Origin: an uncultured Burkholderiales bacterium
GTDB lineage: Bacteria; Pseudomonadota; Gammaproteobacteria; Burkholderiales; Burkholderiaceae_C
Assembly: GCA_945952065.1 (NCBI GenBank)
Contig: CAMFGY010000002.1
Coordinates: forward strand, 186,001 to 250,000
Length of the DNA: 64,000 nt
Direction: 5' to 3'
Under the pieces are notes generated by a model, which did no database searches, was not told the origin of the DNA, and saw only the letters and a program-made list of their open reading frames with translations. Position 1 is the first letter of the stretch. Every line of letters starts with the position of its first letter. The translations under genes and the position numbers were made by a program. Of this stretch, positions 9,181 through 19,291 are shown in pieces.

Positions 9181-12100
9181 CACAGCTCCCCCGGGGCTGG
9201 CAACTCAGCCGGCTTGTTGTCCAACAAAAGATCCAGCTCATTCAACAGCGCCTCGCTGGGCTGCACCCAGTAGCAGCCCTGGGCCGGGCCTTGCATGCCG
9301 CGCATGAAGACATACACCGCGCCGCCCAGATGCTGCGCCGGGCGATAGGCCTCGCCCAAACGCGCCCGCAGCAGCCGGTGCAGGGCCAAAAGATAAAGCG
9401 CGGCCTGCACGTCATAGCGGTGCTGCGCCATGGCGGCTTGCAGGGCCGCCTCGTGATAGTCGGCATCGCCCTCGCCCAAATGGTTGGACTTGTAGTCCAG
9501 CACAAAGTAGCGCCCCTGGTGCTCGAACACCAAGTCGGCAAAGCCCATCAACAAGCCCTGCAACTGGCGCTGCGGCAACTCGGGGCGGGCTTCCTCGCCC
9601 AGCAAATGACGGCGGCACAGGGCATCCAAAGCACTGGCCTGCAAGCGCTCAGCCGGGAACCAAAATTCCATTTCCGGCAGATGCCCGCGCAGCGCTTGCA
9701 AAGCGCAGCCCACCGGCGGCAAGGGCGTGGCGCAGAGCTGCTGCAGCCACAGCAGCACATCGCCTGCCCAATTGCCCCAGCCCTGGCGCTCGCATCGACG
9801 CAGCAGCTGCGCTTGCAACTCCTCCGAGCTGGCCAAGCGATCAAAGCCCTCTTCGGCCAGCCACTCCAGCAGATCGTGCAAAAAGTTGCCCGCAAACGCC
9901 CCCCGTGGGAAGCGATGCCAAGGCGGCAAAAGCGCGGCCTGGGTGGCCAGCGCATCCTGCTGGCGCGGCGCGTCTTGCAAAAGAGCCTGGTCGGTGGCCG
10001 CATGGCCTTCGTCCAAACGCGCCAGCTCACTGGACACCGCCCGCTGCGGCAGCGCCCGCACCAAGGCCGAGAAGCTGCCAATGCCCCAGCGGCGTTCGAA
10101 TTCGGCCTGGTAGGCCTGCGCCGCTTTCAAGGGGCTGGGGGCGGCGCGCGGGTTCAGCAAACTGGGCCCCAGGCTCGCGCCTGAAGCGGCAGCCTGCACC
10201 GCGATCTCGGAGTTGCCCGCGGCCAGGGCCTGGGCCAGCGCTTGCAGCTGGTCTTCCGAGAAGGCGGCCTCGCCGCCCAAGACATAGCCGATGGCGCTGC
10301 GCCAGGTTTCACAGCTCTTGCCATTGCGCACTTTCAGCGCCGCCACCCCAAGCCACAGGGCATGGCGGGCCCGGGTGAGCGCCACATACAGGAGGCGCAA
10401 ATCCTCGCGCAAGCGCTCGCGGTCGGCCTGCGCCAGCTGCTCTGCGCTGGGGGCCAAATGCAGCTGCGCCTCGCCGCAGGGCGAATCGGGCAAGGCTTGT
10501 TGCTTGACGAAGCGGGTGCGGGCCTTGTCCACCGCGCGGAAGCTGGCCGCAAAGGGCATGAAGACCAGCGGGTACTCCAGGCCCTTGGACTTGTGCACCG
10601 TCACCACTTTCACCAAATCGGCATCGCTTTCCAGGCGCAAGACCGCGCCCTCACCGGCCGCCGCACCCGGCACCTGGGCCGCCTCGATTTGCGCGGCCAA
10701 CCAGCGGATCAAGGCCTGCTCGCCGCCCTGCTCATGGCTGGCGGCTTGCAGCAGCTCGGCCAGATGCAAAACATTGGTGAGCCGACGCTCGCCGTCGGCG
10801 TCCTTGGCGCCGCGCTCATCTTGAGCCAGCCATTGCGAGGGCAAGGCAAAGGCATGCAGCAACTCGCGCAGCATGGCCAACACACCTTGGCTGAGCCAAA
10901 TGCTTTGCAAGGCCTTGAGCTCGTCGCTGCGTGCATCAAAGGCCTCGTCGTCTTGCGCCAGATGGGCCAGTTCCTTCAGGCTCAGGCCCAACAAACGCGT
11001 AGCCAGCGCGGCGCGCACCAAGCGCATATTCAGCGGCTCGGCCACGGCTTGCAAAACGCGCAGCAGATCGCGCGCCTCGGCGCTGGCGAACACCGAGTCT
11101 TTGTCCGACAAATACACCGAGGCGATCTGGCGGCGCCGCAGCTCGCGCCGCAGCGTGGCGGCCTCGCGCCCGGTGCGCACCAAGACCGCGATATCGGCCG
11201 GCCGCAGCCGTTCAAAGCGGCCGCTCGCCGGCTCCACAAAGCCTGCCGCCTCGTCATTCAAGAGCAGCGCAATTTGTTCGGCGCAGCGAGCCGCAAACAG
11301 GCGTAGGCTGCTGTTGGCATCGCGCAGCTGCGCGTCGACTTGCACACTCAGCGCCGGCACCGGCCCGGCGCTGCACACCAAGGTCTCGGCCCGGCCACGC
11401 GCGGCCACCGGCGCAAAGGGCAAGGGATTGGCCTCGGCCCCGGAGCTGCGGAACATGAAAGCGCCCGCCCCCTCGCGCTGCTCGGCATGCACAAACACCT
11501 GGTTCACCGCTGCCACCAGGGCCAGGCTGGAGCGATGGTTGGTGCCCAGCATGTAGTGGCGGCCGCTGGTTTTGCGGCGGGCTTCCAGATAACTGTAAAT
11601 ATCAGCGCCACGGAATCCGTAGATGGACTGCTTGGGGTCGCCGATCAAGAGCAGCGCGCTGTCGCGGGCGTTGTCGGCCAAGCGATAGAGGCGATCAAAA
11701 ATCCGCGCCTGCAGCGGCGAGGTGTCTTGGAACTCATCGATCAAGGCCACCGGATATTGCGCCAACATGCCTTGGCGCAGGCGCTCGGCGCTGGCGCCCT
11801 GGGTGGCGGGGTCGAGCGCCCGATCCAGCCGGTTCAACATATCGGCAAAGCCGAACAAACCGGTTTTGGCCTTGAGCTCGGCCAAGCGCGCACCAATGCA
11901 GGCGGCGGCATGCAAGCGCATCGGCGTGGCCACGCCTTGCAACGCCGCCAGCGCCGCCAACAAGTCCGCAAAGGCCTGGAACTCAGGCGGCCAGCTGGGC
12001 GCCGCTGCGTCGGGCTTGACGGCCTCGGCCAAACCGCTGGGCACCAGGCGGCGCAGGCCGGCCTCGCTGATCTCGGGCTGGGTCAGGGCGGGGTCTTGGG

Positions 12101-12971
12101 CCCAGTCGCGCAGCGCCTGCAACCAGGGCTGGTAGTAGCCAGGCCGCAGCTTGGTTTTGTTGAAGGGGCAGGTCTTGCCTTCCATCTGCCCATCCAAGAA
12201 GGCTTGCATGCGATCGGCAGCCTCGGCCCAGCCGCGCTTCAAGGCGGCAAGCTGCGCCGCATGCGCGGCTTGAGCGCGCTCGATCAGCGCGGCCAAAGGC
12301 TCGCTGACATCGGCCGCCATGGGCAGGTCTTGGGCCAGCAGCTGGCGCGCGTCCTGCGCCAGACTGTCCACCCGCGCAAACACCATCAAGGCCTGATCCA
12401 AGGCCTGGGTCGCCAGCGGGTAGACCTGGGCGCGCCAGTAGTCCTGGGTGGCCTCCAGCAAGAGCTCTTGCTCATCGCCTATCAGTTCTTCATGGAAGAG
12501 GCAGCCGCTGTCGAACGCATGCTCGCGCAACATGCGCTGGCACCAGGCGTCGATGGTGTGCACCGCCGCGTCGTCCATGCTCTCGGCGGCCAAGCCCAAA
12601 CGCCAGGCCGCCGCGCTGCGGCTCGGGCCCTCGGGGTAGTCGGCCAGCAAGGCGCTCAGCATGGCGTCATGGGCGGCCGCCTGGGCCTCGCCACGGAACA
12701 CCTTGGCGGCCTCCAGCAAGCGGGCGCGGATGCGGTCCGAGAGCTCGCGGGTGGCGGCGCGGGTGAAGGTCATCACCAAGATCTCTGAGGGCAGCAGCGG
12801 TCGCACAAAGCCGGCCTCGCCACCATGGCCCAGCACCAGGCGCAGATAGAGCGCGGCAATCGTCCAGGTCTTGCCGGTGCCGGCGCTGGCTTCGATCAGG
12901 CGGCTGCCCCACAGCGGGAAGTCCAGCGGGTTCAGCGTGTTGCTGCCCGGGGTGTTGGGCGTCGCGCTCAT
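9180..12971 (-). CDS. recB: RecB, exodeoxyribonuclease V beta subunit
   Basis: 1263 residues, a full-length RecB. UvrD-type Walker A ASAGTGKT is at 28-35. Helicase motifs include VALIDEFQDTSPLQ, LIGDPKQSIYGFRGAD and VVTVHKSKGLEYPLVFMP. The C-terminal nuclease domain has GFADLVFEHQGRYFVLDYKSN near 1143-1163, with the catalytic Asp and the D-Y-K residues, followed by the HRYDVQAALY helix. The nuclease therefore looks intact. The ATG at 12971 overlaps the recC stop by 4 nt. It is the 3'-5' motor and only nuclease of RecBCD. Confidence 0.97.
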   Translation of the reverse strand: MSATPNTPGSNTLNPLDFPLWGSRLIEASAGTGKTWTIAALYLRLVLGHGGEAGFVRPLLPSEILVMTFTRAATRELSDRIRARLLEAAKVFRGEAQAAAHDAMLSALLADYPEGPSRSAAAWRLGLAAESMDDAAVHTIDAWCQRMLREHAFDSGCLFHEELIGDEQELLLEATQDYWRAQVYPLATQALDQALMVFARVDSLAQDARQLLAQDLPMAADVSEPLAALIERAQAAHAAQLAALKRGWAEAADRMQAFLDGQMEGKTCPFNKTKLRPGYYQPWLQALRDWAQDPALTQPEISEAGLRRLVPSGLAEAVKPDAAAPSWPPEFQAFADLLAALAALQGVATPMRLHAAACIGARLAELKAKTGLFGFADMLNRLDRALDPATQGASAERLRQGMLAQYPVALIDEFQDTSPLQARIFDRLYRLADNARDSALLLIGDPKQSIYGFRGADIYSYLEARRKTSGRHYMLGTNHRSSLALVAAVNQVFVHAEQREGAGAFMFRSSGAEANPLPFAPVAARGRAETLVCSAGPVPALSVQVDAQLRDANSSLRLFAARCAEQIALLLNDEAAGFVEPASGRFERLRPADIAVLVRTGREAATLRRELRRRQIASVYLSDKDSVFASAEARDLLRVLQAVAEPLNMRLVRAALATRLLGLSLKELAHLAQDDEAFDARSDELKALQSIWLSQGVLAMLRELLHAFALPSQWLAQDERGAKDADGERRLTNVLHLAELLQAASHEQGGEQALIRWLAAQIEAAQVPGAAAGEGAVLRLESDADLVKVVTVHKSKGLEYPLVFMPFAASFRAVDKARTRFVKQQALPDSPCGEAQLHLAPSAEQLAQADRERLREDLRLLYVALTRARHALWLGVAALKVRNGKSCETWRSAIGYVLGGEAAFSEDQLQALAQALAAGNSEIAVQAAASGASLGPSLLNPRAAPSPLKAAQAYQAEFERRWGIGSFSALVRALPQRAVSSELARLDEGHAATDQALLQDAPRQQDALATQAALLPPWHRFPRGAFAGNFLHDLLEWLAEEGFDRLASSEELQAQLLRRCERQGWGNWAGDVLLWLQQLCATPLPPVGCALQALRGHLPEMEFWFPAERLQASALDALCRRHLLGEEARPELPQRQLQGLLMGFADLVFEHQGRYFVLDYKSNHLGEGDADYHEAALQAAMAQHRYDVQAALYLLALHRLLRARLGEAYRPAQHLGGAVYVFMRGMQGPAQGCYWVQPSEALLNELDLLLDNKPAELPAPGEL

Positions 12972-15900
12972 GCTGCGGCCTCCTCGGACTCGGCATGCAG
13001 TTCCAAACTCACCCCTTGTTGCAACCAGTCATGCAAGGCCCCGTACAAGCGCGGCGCCAGGGCTTCAAAACGGCCGTCGGCCGTCAAGGCCGCAAAGTCG
13101 GGGTAGAGCCGGGCCAGACAGGGCTCGTTGACCTCGCCACGGCTGTTGAAGCCGCCCTCATAGACCACGGCCACATCTTTTTGATCGGCCACCTGGGCCA
13201 GGCCGCTCAGGGCCGCGATGGGCAGGGGCTGGCGCATGCCTTCTTGCCAAAGCGCCAAGAGCTCGGCCAAATCGGCCTGCGCCTGCTCCGGTGGCAAGGG
13301 CTGCAGCGTCAGCTGCGCATCGCGCCCAATCAACACGCCTTGCAGCTGCAGGCCATGGGCACTGGCCACCAGCTGGCGCACCCAGGCCTCCAGCAAGCGC
13401 TCGGGGCGGGCCGACTTGTTTTTTTCATCGGCGCACAAACGATTGGGCAGCAGCGCCAGCCAAACCCGCTGGCCGCCCAGGGCCTGGGCGCGCAGATCGG
13501 CCAACCAGTCTTGCAAAAGCGGCTGCTCAAAGGGAAAGCTCAGCAGCTCTTTGGGCGCTTGCAGCGGATACAGCGCTTGCAGCCTGCGCCAAGCCTGCAA
13601 CATCGGCACCACGGCATCGACCAAGGCGCGCTCGGCGCGGCGCCCTTGCTCGGCCATGGGCAAGCGGCCGGCCTCGCGCATGCGCGCCGCCAGGCCGGCG
13701 ACACGGCGGGGCAGTTCAGCGTCCTCGGTGCTCTTGGGGTCCTCGACCTCAAAACCCTGCGCGGGCGGCGCCTGCAGCGCATCGTCCAGCAACTCGCTCA
13801 GCAGCTCGTGTTCGAGCAGGCCGTCCACAGCAAAGGCCTCATCGTCCTCTGCCGCCGTGGCGCTCTCGGTGAACTGCACATCCAGGCGTTGCTTGAAAAA
13901 ACTCTTCACCGGGTTCTTCAAAAAGGCCGCCAGGGTTTTGATGTCGAGCAGGGGCTGATCGGGGTCTGCGACCAAGGGCGGCAGCTCATGGCCATCGCCC
14001 TCGCTGTCCACATCGGGCTCGTCCTGCACCTCGTCCTGCGCCTGATGCGCTTGGCGCCATTCGCTGGCATGGGTAAAAAGCGCACTGCCCTGCTCGAAGT
14101 AGCGGCGGCTGAAAGGCTGCAAGGGGTGTTCGGTGCTCAGCGGAGCCAGCACGGCCTCGCCCCAGCCCGAGGCCAGATAGTCGCGCAGCTGCGAGACCAG
14201 CACCGAGGGCGGCTGCTCGCTGTTGTCGCGCACGCTGCGGCCGCTCCAGCTGATGTAGAGCTTGCGGCGCGCCGACAGCAGCGCTTCCAGAATCAGCTGG
14301 CGGTCGTCATCGCGCCGGGCGCGGTCGCCGGGGCGCAACAGGCCCGGCAGCCCCATCAGGTCAAAGTCGCTGCGGCTGCCGCGGCGCGGGTAGTCGCCAT
14401 CGTTCATGCCCAGCAGACACACCACTTCAAAAGGCACGGCACGCATCGGCATCAAGGTGCAAAACGTGACCCCACCGGCCTTGAAGCGACGGTTCAGCAT
14501 GGGCACATCCAGGCCGTCCAGCCAAGCCTCGCGCACCACGGCCAGATCCACCGCTTCAACAAACTCGGCCGCATCGCAGGCCTCCAGCCAGCTGCCCATG
14601 GCGCTTTGCAAAGCGGCCAAGGTCTGGCGCTCGCTGTCGTTTTGCGGCAAGAAAAAATCGTCCATCAAACGGCGGCCGCGCTCGGCCCACTCGGCGGGGC
14701 TGGCGGGCTCGGCCACCTGCTGCCACCAGCCTTCCAGCGCGTTCAAGAGTTCGGCCAGCGAGCCCGCCAGCGCGGCGTCCAGGCCGCCCACTTCGGTATA
14801 GGGCTGAATGCCTTGGAAGGCCGGGCCCGGCCCCGCGCTATAGCCCAGCAAGATGCGGCGCAGGCCAAAGGACCAGGCGTTTTGATCGCCACAAGCAGCC
14901 AGACCCAGCTCGGCGCGCTGCTCGGCGTTGAGGCCCCAGCGGATGCCCGCGCCCTCCATCCACTGGCTCAGGCGCGGCAAATCTTCGGCGCTGAGGCCAA
15001 AGCGCGCCGCCAGGCCCGGCACCTCCAGCAAGGCCTGGATCTCGCTCAGCCGGCAGCGCTGCTGCGGCAGGCGCAGCAGCCACTCCAGCGCCAGCAGCAG
15101 CGGGTTGTGGCCGCGCTCCTTCAGGTCGGCAATGTCAAAGGGGATGAAGCGCGGGTCCTGGCTGCGCCCATATTGGCCAAACACCGAGCGGATGGCCGGC
15201 GCAAAGCTGTCGATATCGGGCACCATGACCACGATGTCGCGCGGGCTCAGCGGCGCTTGGCCGGGCGCGGGGGCTTGGGCCAACAAGGCCAGCAGTTGGT
15301 CGTGCAGGATCTCGACCTCGCGCTGCGCGCCGTGGGCAATGTGGAATTCGATGGAGCGATCCTGCGGCGCCAGCGCCCGGCGCGGATGCTCGGCCAGGGG
15401 CGTCAGGTCGCGGATATGCGCTTGCACCTGGGCCAACAAGGTCTCGCCCGGGCCCTCGTCAAAGAGGTCGATCTTGGCTATGCCGAAGCGCTCTTGCGCC
15501 TGGGCGGCGTCGTCAAAGGCGTCGAGCTGGCGCACAAAGTCGCGCCCCTGGCGGCCCCAGCTGGCCAGCAGCGGATGCGCATGGGCATGCATCTGCTCCA
15601 GCGAGAGTTCGGCCAGATCGACGCCGCCGCGCAGCGGTTGGCGCCGCTTGTTTTGTGCGTTACGCAGCAGCTCGCGGCCATCGATGATGTCGGCCCAGTG
15701 GTAGCGGCAAGGGTTGGGGATGGCCAGAATCACCTGGCAATGCTCGGACAGGGCCGCCAAGGCCTGCAAGGTCTGCATCGGCACATGGGTCATGCCAAAC
15801 AACACCACGCGGCGCGCCATCGGGCTTTGCGGCACGCGCCCTTGCTGCAAGGCCTGCACAAAGCGTTGATGCAGCTGCGGCCGCGAAGCCTCGCGCTGCT

Positions 15901-16525
15901 GCGCCGACAGCGGCGCCAGCAACGCGCGCCACAGCGCCGCCTGCCAACGCTGGTCCGCCGGCAGCGGCAGCGCGTTGGCAAGCGCCTCGCCCGCGCTGCG
16001 GGGCAACACATCCTGGCCCTGCGCCCAGGCCTCCAGCCAGTCGCTGCGGTAGACCTGGTACTGGTCCAATAAATCGGCCAAGGCCTGCGCCAGCTGCAAG
16101 CGCCGCTCCATGGCGCCCAGGCGCAAAAAACCGGCCAGCGGCTCAAAGCCGGGCTGCTGGGCTAACTGCGGCAACAAGCGCATCAAGGCCCAGGTCAGCG
16201 GCAGCTTGTCCAGCCGCGACTGTGAAGGCACCGCCTCCCGCCCCAGCATCTGCCGATAAGCGCGCCACAAAAAGCGGCCCGGCAGCTCGACCCGGGTGGC
16301 GGCGCAAATGCCGGCCTGCTCGGCCAAGGTCATCTTCAACCACTCGGCCACGCCATTGCTCTGCACCAGAAAGATCTCTTCTTCCAGGGCACCCAAGGGA
16401 TGGCGACGCAGCCACTCAAACACCGTCTCGCCCAAAAGCTCGGCACGGTTGCCATGCAAGACCAAGAGGCCGGGCGTGATGGGAGGCTGGGACGGGCTGG
16501 AATTCGGGGTGCGGCTGCCGCTCAT
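12968..16525 (-). CDS. recC: RecC, exodeoxyribonuclease V gamma subunit
   Basis: 1185 residues. The N-terminus GLLVLHGNRAELLGETV, then EIFLVQSNGVAEWLKMTLAE and PGRFLWRAYRQML, aligns with the start of RecC. Later RAVPFEVVCLLGMNDGDYPR and FDLMGLPGLLRPGDRARRDDDR are typical RecC landmarks. RecC is a helicase-like but inactive scaffold that reads Chi. The start is uncertain: the ATG at 16525 is used, while a TTG at 16591 would add 22 low-complexity residues and has its purine stretch too close. It is the first gene of the recCBD-yhaO unit, 99 nt after the Ala/Gln-rich gene on the same strand. Confidence 0.95.
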   Translation of the reverse strand: MSGSRTPNSSPSQPPITPGLLVLHGNRAELLGETVFEWLRRHPLGALEEEIFLVQSNGVAEWLKMTLAEQAGICAATRVELPGRFLWRAYRQMLGREAVPSQSRLDKLPLTWALMRLLPQLAQQPGFEPLAGFLRLGAMERRLQLAQALADLLDQYQVYRSDWLEAWAQGQDVLPRSAGEALANALPLPADQRWQAALWRALLAPLSAQQREASRPQLHQRFVQALQQGRVPQSPMARRVVLFGMTHVPMQTLQALAALSEHCQVILAIPNPCRYHWADIIDGRELLRNAQNKRRQPLRGGVDLAELSLEQMHAHAHPLLASWGRQGRDFVRQLDAFDDAAQAQERFGIAKIDLFDEGPGETLLAQVQAHIRDLTPLAEHPRRALAPQDRSIEFHIAHGAQREVEILHDQLLALLAQAPAPGQAPLSPRDIVVMVPDIDSFAPAIRSVFGQYGRSQDPRFIPFDIADLKERGHNPLLLALEWLLRLPQQRCRLSEIQALLEVPGLAARFGLSAEDLPRLSQWMEGAGIRWGLNAEQRAELGLAACGDQNAWSFGLRRILLGYSAGPGPAFQGIQPYTEVGGLDAALAGSLAELLNALEGWWQQVAEPASPAEWAERGRRLMDDFFLPQNDSERQTLAALQSAMGSWLEACDAAEFVEAVDLAVVREAWLDGLDVPMLNRRFKAGGVTFCTLMPMRAVPFEVVCLLGMNDGDYPRRGSRSDFDLMGLPGLLRPGDRARRDDDRQLILEALLSARRKLYISWSGRSVRDNSEQPPSVLVSQLRDYLASGWGEAVLAPLSTEHPLQPFSRRYFEQGSALFTHASEWRQAHQAQDEVQDEPDVDSEGDGHELPPLVADPDQPLLDIKTLAAFLKNPVKSFFKQRLDVQFTESATAAEDDEAFAVDGLLEHELLSELLDDALQAPPAQGFEVEDPKSTEDAELPRRVAGLAARMREAGRLPMAEQGRRAERALVDAVVPMLQAWRRLQALYPLQAPKELLSFPFEQPLLQDWLADLRAQALGGQRVWLALLPNRLCADEKNKSARPERLLEAWVRQLVASAHGLQLQGVLIGRDAQLTLQPLPPEQAQADLAELLALWQEGMRQPLPIAALSGLAQVADQKDVAVVYEGGFNSRGEVNEPCLARLYPDFAALTADGRFEALAPRLYGALHDWLQQGVSLELHAESEEAAA

Positions 16526-16624
16526 AGGGTTCTGCAAAGATGGCGTCTCGGGCTGGGGCGGGCGCCGTCTTGGCCCAGAGCTGGAAGCCAAGCCTCCCTC
16601 ACGCCCGTCACTGAAGCCCGCACT

Positions 16625-18091
16625 TTAGCGGGCCGGCGAGCGCTGGGGTCGCGGGCGCCCCAAGTTCGTCAAATCCAAGGCTTGGGCCTCATGCGGCTGA
16701 CGCTGCGATTGCAGGGCCTCGCGCAAAGCCGGGCTGAGCTGCCAGTCCGCGCCTGCCCCCTGGGGCTGGGCGGGCGGCCGCACGGTCGTCAGCACGGGCG
16801 TCAGCACGGGCATGAGGTCGGCGCTGACCGAGGCAGCGACCGCTGCTTGGCGGGCCTGGGCCTGCACCAAGGCGGACAGGCCCTGCAGCTCAAGCTCGGC
16901 TTGCGCCTGCGGCTGCGCCAGGGCCGCCAAACCGGCCCAATCGAGCTCCGGCGGGGCGGCACCGGCATCGGCGGGCTGAGCCTTGAGGCTTTGACGCCAA
17001 GGCCCCAGGTCGAGCGCTGGGGTCGCACCTGCGCGCGGCGCTGCTGCGGCGGCAACGGCGAGCTTGGACAGGTCCACGCGCAAAAAAGGCGCGGCCGCCT
17101 CGGCCTGCAATCGCGCACGCTCGGCCGCCTGCGCTCGCCGCTGGGCTTGCGCTGCGGCTTGAGCTTGAGCTTGAGCTTGAGCTTCGGCCTCGGCTTCGGC
17201 TTGAGCCTGGCGAGCTGCGGCTACGGCCTCAGCCTGAGCTTTTGCCTGTGCTTTTGCCTGCGCTTCGGCCTGCGCCTCTGCCCTGCGCTGGGCTTGCGCC
17301 TGTTCGGCAGCGATACGCTCCGCCTCGAGCCGGGTTTGCAGTGCGAGTTCTTCTTGCCGGGCTCTCTCTTGCGCTTGCCTCTCTGCCTTGGCCTTGGCTT
17401 CAGCCTGGGCCTGGGCCTGGGCTCGAGCTTGGGCCCGCGCCTGCGCTTGTTGCTGCAGCTTCAAGCGCTGCGCGGCCTCAGCCCGGGCTTGTTTCGCGGC
17501 CCGCTGACTTTGGGCTTGGGCCTGTGCTTTGGTCTCTTTCGCACGCCGCTTTTCTTCGTTTTCTTCCTTGGTCCCAGGTTCCGAGACTTCGGCAGCAACA
17601 GGATGCGCTTCGGAAAGAACTGCGGGGGCTGGCATTGGCGCCGGTTCGGCTGCAGTTACGGGCGGGGGTTCGAGTGGGGCGACGGGCCGCACATCGACGA
17701 CCTCAACCCCGGCGTCGGGCGCTGGGGCCAAAGCCGGTGCAGGCAGCACAGGCAGCGCCGCCGGTGCCCTGCTGCGTCGCTCGGACAGGTCTTCAACATC
17801 GCTGACATCGCTCATGTCCCAGCGCCCTGCCGAAGCGCCAAAGCGCGAGCGAGCTTTGAGGTGCGAAGCGGCGCCGGGGCCCGCCGCCGAAGTGCCGCCG
17901 GGCTTGGCCGCAGCCGGGCCGGGCCGCTGCACGCGACTGTTGGCTTGCAAAGTGTCTTGCGAGATGGACAGATCGACCGGCTTGTCGCGCTCGCGCAAGC
18001 GTTCGGCAAAGACTTGCAGAATCGTGTTGGGGTCGAAGTCGGCGTCCGAGCGCTCGACCCAGCCCGAACTTGCCGCGGATTTCTCTGTCAT
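16625..18091 (-). CDS. Ala/Gln-rich coiled-coil protein, TolA-like composition, function unknown
   Basis: 488 residues. Residues 1-110 are an ordinary soluble segment ([32 protein letters not shown]). Residues 110-173 are Pro/Ala-rich. Residues 174-335 are an almost uninterrupted Ala/Gln/Glu/Arg/Lys helix with AQ, AQA and AEA dipeptide runs, resembling the TolA middle domain in composition only. The C-terminal 150 residues are moderately Ala/Leu-rich. No transmembrane segment or signal peptide is present, which argues against TolA itself. Start: ATG at 18091, the first that gives a compact N-terminus. It lies upstream of recC on the same strand and could share its transcript. I do not recognise a family. 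Confidence 0.7.
   Translation of the reverse strand: MTEKSAASSGWVERSDADFDPNTILQVFAERLRERDKPVDLSISQDTLQANSRVQRPGPAAAKPGGTSAAGPGAASHLKARSRFGASAGRWDMSDVSDVEDLSERRSRAPAALPVLPAPALAPAPDAGVEVVDVRPVAPLEPPPVTAAEPAPMPAPAVLSEAHPVAAEVSEPGTKEENEEKRRAKETKAQAQAQSQRAAKQARAEAAQRLKLQQQAQARAQARAQAQAQAEAKAKAERQAQERARQEELALQTRLEAERIAAEQAQAQRRAEAQAEAQAKAQAKAQAEAVAAARQAQAEAEAEAQAQAQAQAAAQAQRRAQAAERARLQAEAAAPFLRVDLSKLAVAAAAAPRAGATPALDLGPWRQSLKAQPADAGAAPPELDWAGLAALAQPQAQAELELQGLSALVQAQARQAAVAASVSADLMPVLTPVLTTVRPPAQPQGAGADWQLSPALREALQSQRQPHEAQALDLTNLGRPRPQRSPAR
17161..17184 (+). repeat. Hexanucleotide microsatellite GAGCTT x4
   Basis: Four perfect GAGCTT units lie inside the coiled-coil gene and encode Gln-Ala dipeptides on the minus strand. 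Slippage would change length without breaking the frame. A related GCCTGG-type run lies near 17420-17440. Confidence 0.9.
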
Positions 18092-18290
18092 GCAACCATT
18101 GTGCCGGGGCTTGGTGACAGAATTTGCGGCAAAACCCGGGGTCAGGTCTGAAGCCCCTGCAAGCGGGGGGAGGACCATCGGCGGCACAATCGGTCGCAGC
18201 CGCGGCGCCTGCATCGCAACAGCGCCACGCCGTCAATGAAGAACCCCTTGCCATGCACCGGCAGGCCAAGAACCGCCCCATCCACCCGCC

Positions 18291-18851
18291 ATGAATTTCC
18301 GCCGCGCAAACCTGTCTGACGCCCCAGCCATCGCCGCTCTTCATGCGGCGAGTTGGCGCCACGCCTACAAGGGCGCACTGTCCGACGACTACTTGGAACA
18401 CCATGCCGACGCTGATCGGCAAAAGCTCTGGCTGGGGCGCTTGCAAGCCCCGCTTGAGGGGCAGAGCGTGCTGCTCGCTGAGCAGGGCGACGAGTTGCAG
18501 GGCTTCGCCTGTGTGTTCACCCAAGACCACCCGCAATGGGGTGCGCTTTTGGACAATATTCATGTGGCCCTGCCGCATCAGCGCAGCGGCCTGGGCACCG
18601 CTTTGCTGCAGCAAGCCGCCCAGTGCTGCGCCGAACAGGCGCCCCGTTCCGGCCTGTATCTGTGGGTTTTGCAGAGCAATCTGCCGGCGCAGCATTTCTA
18701 TCGCAAGCTCGGTGCCAGCGTCTGTGGCGACGATGTGTGGCAGCCGCCCGGCGGCGGCGCTGTCCCCAGGTTTCGCATGGCTTGGCCGAGCGCCGCGGCC
18801 CTGCTGGCCGCTGCAAGCCGGGCGCGGAACCACACGGCCCAAACGGCGTAA
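18291..18851 (+). CDS. GNAT family N-acetyltransferase
   Basis: 186 residues. It begins MNFRRANLSDAPAIAALHAASWRHAYKG, the usual start of a GNAT fold. The acetyl-CoA-binding motif A is HQRSGLGTALLQQA near residues 101-114, followed by LYLWVLQSNLPAQHFYRKLGAS (motif B region). Such enzymes move an acetyl group from acetyl-CoA to an amine of a small molecule or protein; the acceptor is unknown. It is divergent from the Ala/Gln-rich gene across a 199-nt gap in which I see no clear operator. The C-terminal 20 residues are low complexity. It is followed 38 nt later by a small membrane-protein gene that may be co-transcribed. Confidence 0.88.
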   Translation: MNFRRANLSDAPAIAALHAASWRHAYKGALSDDYLEHHADADRQKLWLGRLQAPLEGQSVLLAEQGDELQGFACVFTQDHPQWGALLDNIHVALPHQRSGLGTALLQQAAQCCAEQAPRSGLYLWVLQSNLPAQHFYRKLGASVCGDDVWQPPGGGAVPRFRMAWPSAAALLAAASRARNHTAQTA

Positions 18852-18889
18852 GGCCCGCCCCCGTCGACACGCCCATCCCGCACACCCCG

Positions 18890-19291
18890 ATGAACACACC
18901 CATCCATGAAGCAGTGAGCCAACAATCCACGGCCACGCCCGTATCGGGCAAGCGTTTTGCCGTGGTCTTGGCGGCTTGGAGCTTGTCGGGCCTGGGCCTT
19001 GGGGCCTCTTTGATCTTGCTCGGAGCAAGCGCGGCCCGTGATGGCGCGAGCTCGCCGTGGACTGTACTTTTCGCAGTGCTGCCGCTGCTGGCCTGGACCG
19101 CGCTGGCGGTGATGAGCTGGGCATGGCTGAAAGCGCGGCGCTGCCATTGGCTGTGGCCGCTCGTGGGCATGATCAGCGGCCTCGCTTCAGCGGTGTTTTT
19201 CCTGGCTTTGTTTGTCTTTTATGCGGCGGCATTGCCGCTGGCGGTCTACCTGAGCTGGTGGCACTTGAGACGCGAGCCGCCTCACCACTGA
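18890..19291 (+). CDS. Small four-helix membrane protein, unknown function
   Basis: 133 residues starting at the ATG at 18890. After a polar N-terminus there are hydrophobic stretches at about 23-46 (AVVLAAWSLSGLGLGASLIL), 56-80 and two more near 92-125, so about four membrane spans. It ends with a basic, His-containing tail. The ribosome site is weak. It follows the GNAT gene at 38 nt on the same strand and overlaps the end of the convergent Pro/Ala-rich gene by 10 nt. No family is recognised. Base composition matches the neighbours. Confidence 0.6.
   Translation: MNTPIHEAVSQQSTATPVSGKRFAVVLAAWSLSGLGLGASLILLGASAARDGASSPWTVLFAVLPLLAWTALAVMSWAWLKARRCHWLWPLVGMISGLASAVFFLALFVFYAAALPLAVYLSWWHLRREPPHH

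Noticed and set aside
12995-16072. 1025-codon plus-strand frame over recC, and similar long frames over yhaN (761-2998), the PEP-CTERM gene (26704-28893 and 32164-34149), maeB (58524-60938) and the WavE/DMT region (45131-47602)
   Set aside because: These are high-GC shadow frames opposite clearly conserved genes; their products are Arg/Gln/Gly/His-rich without domains.
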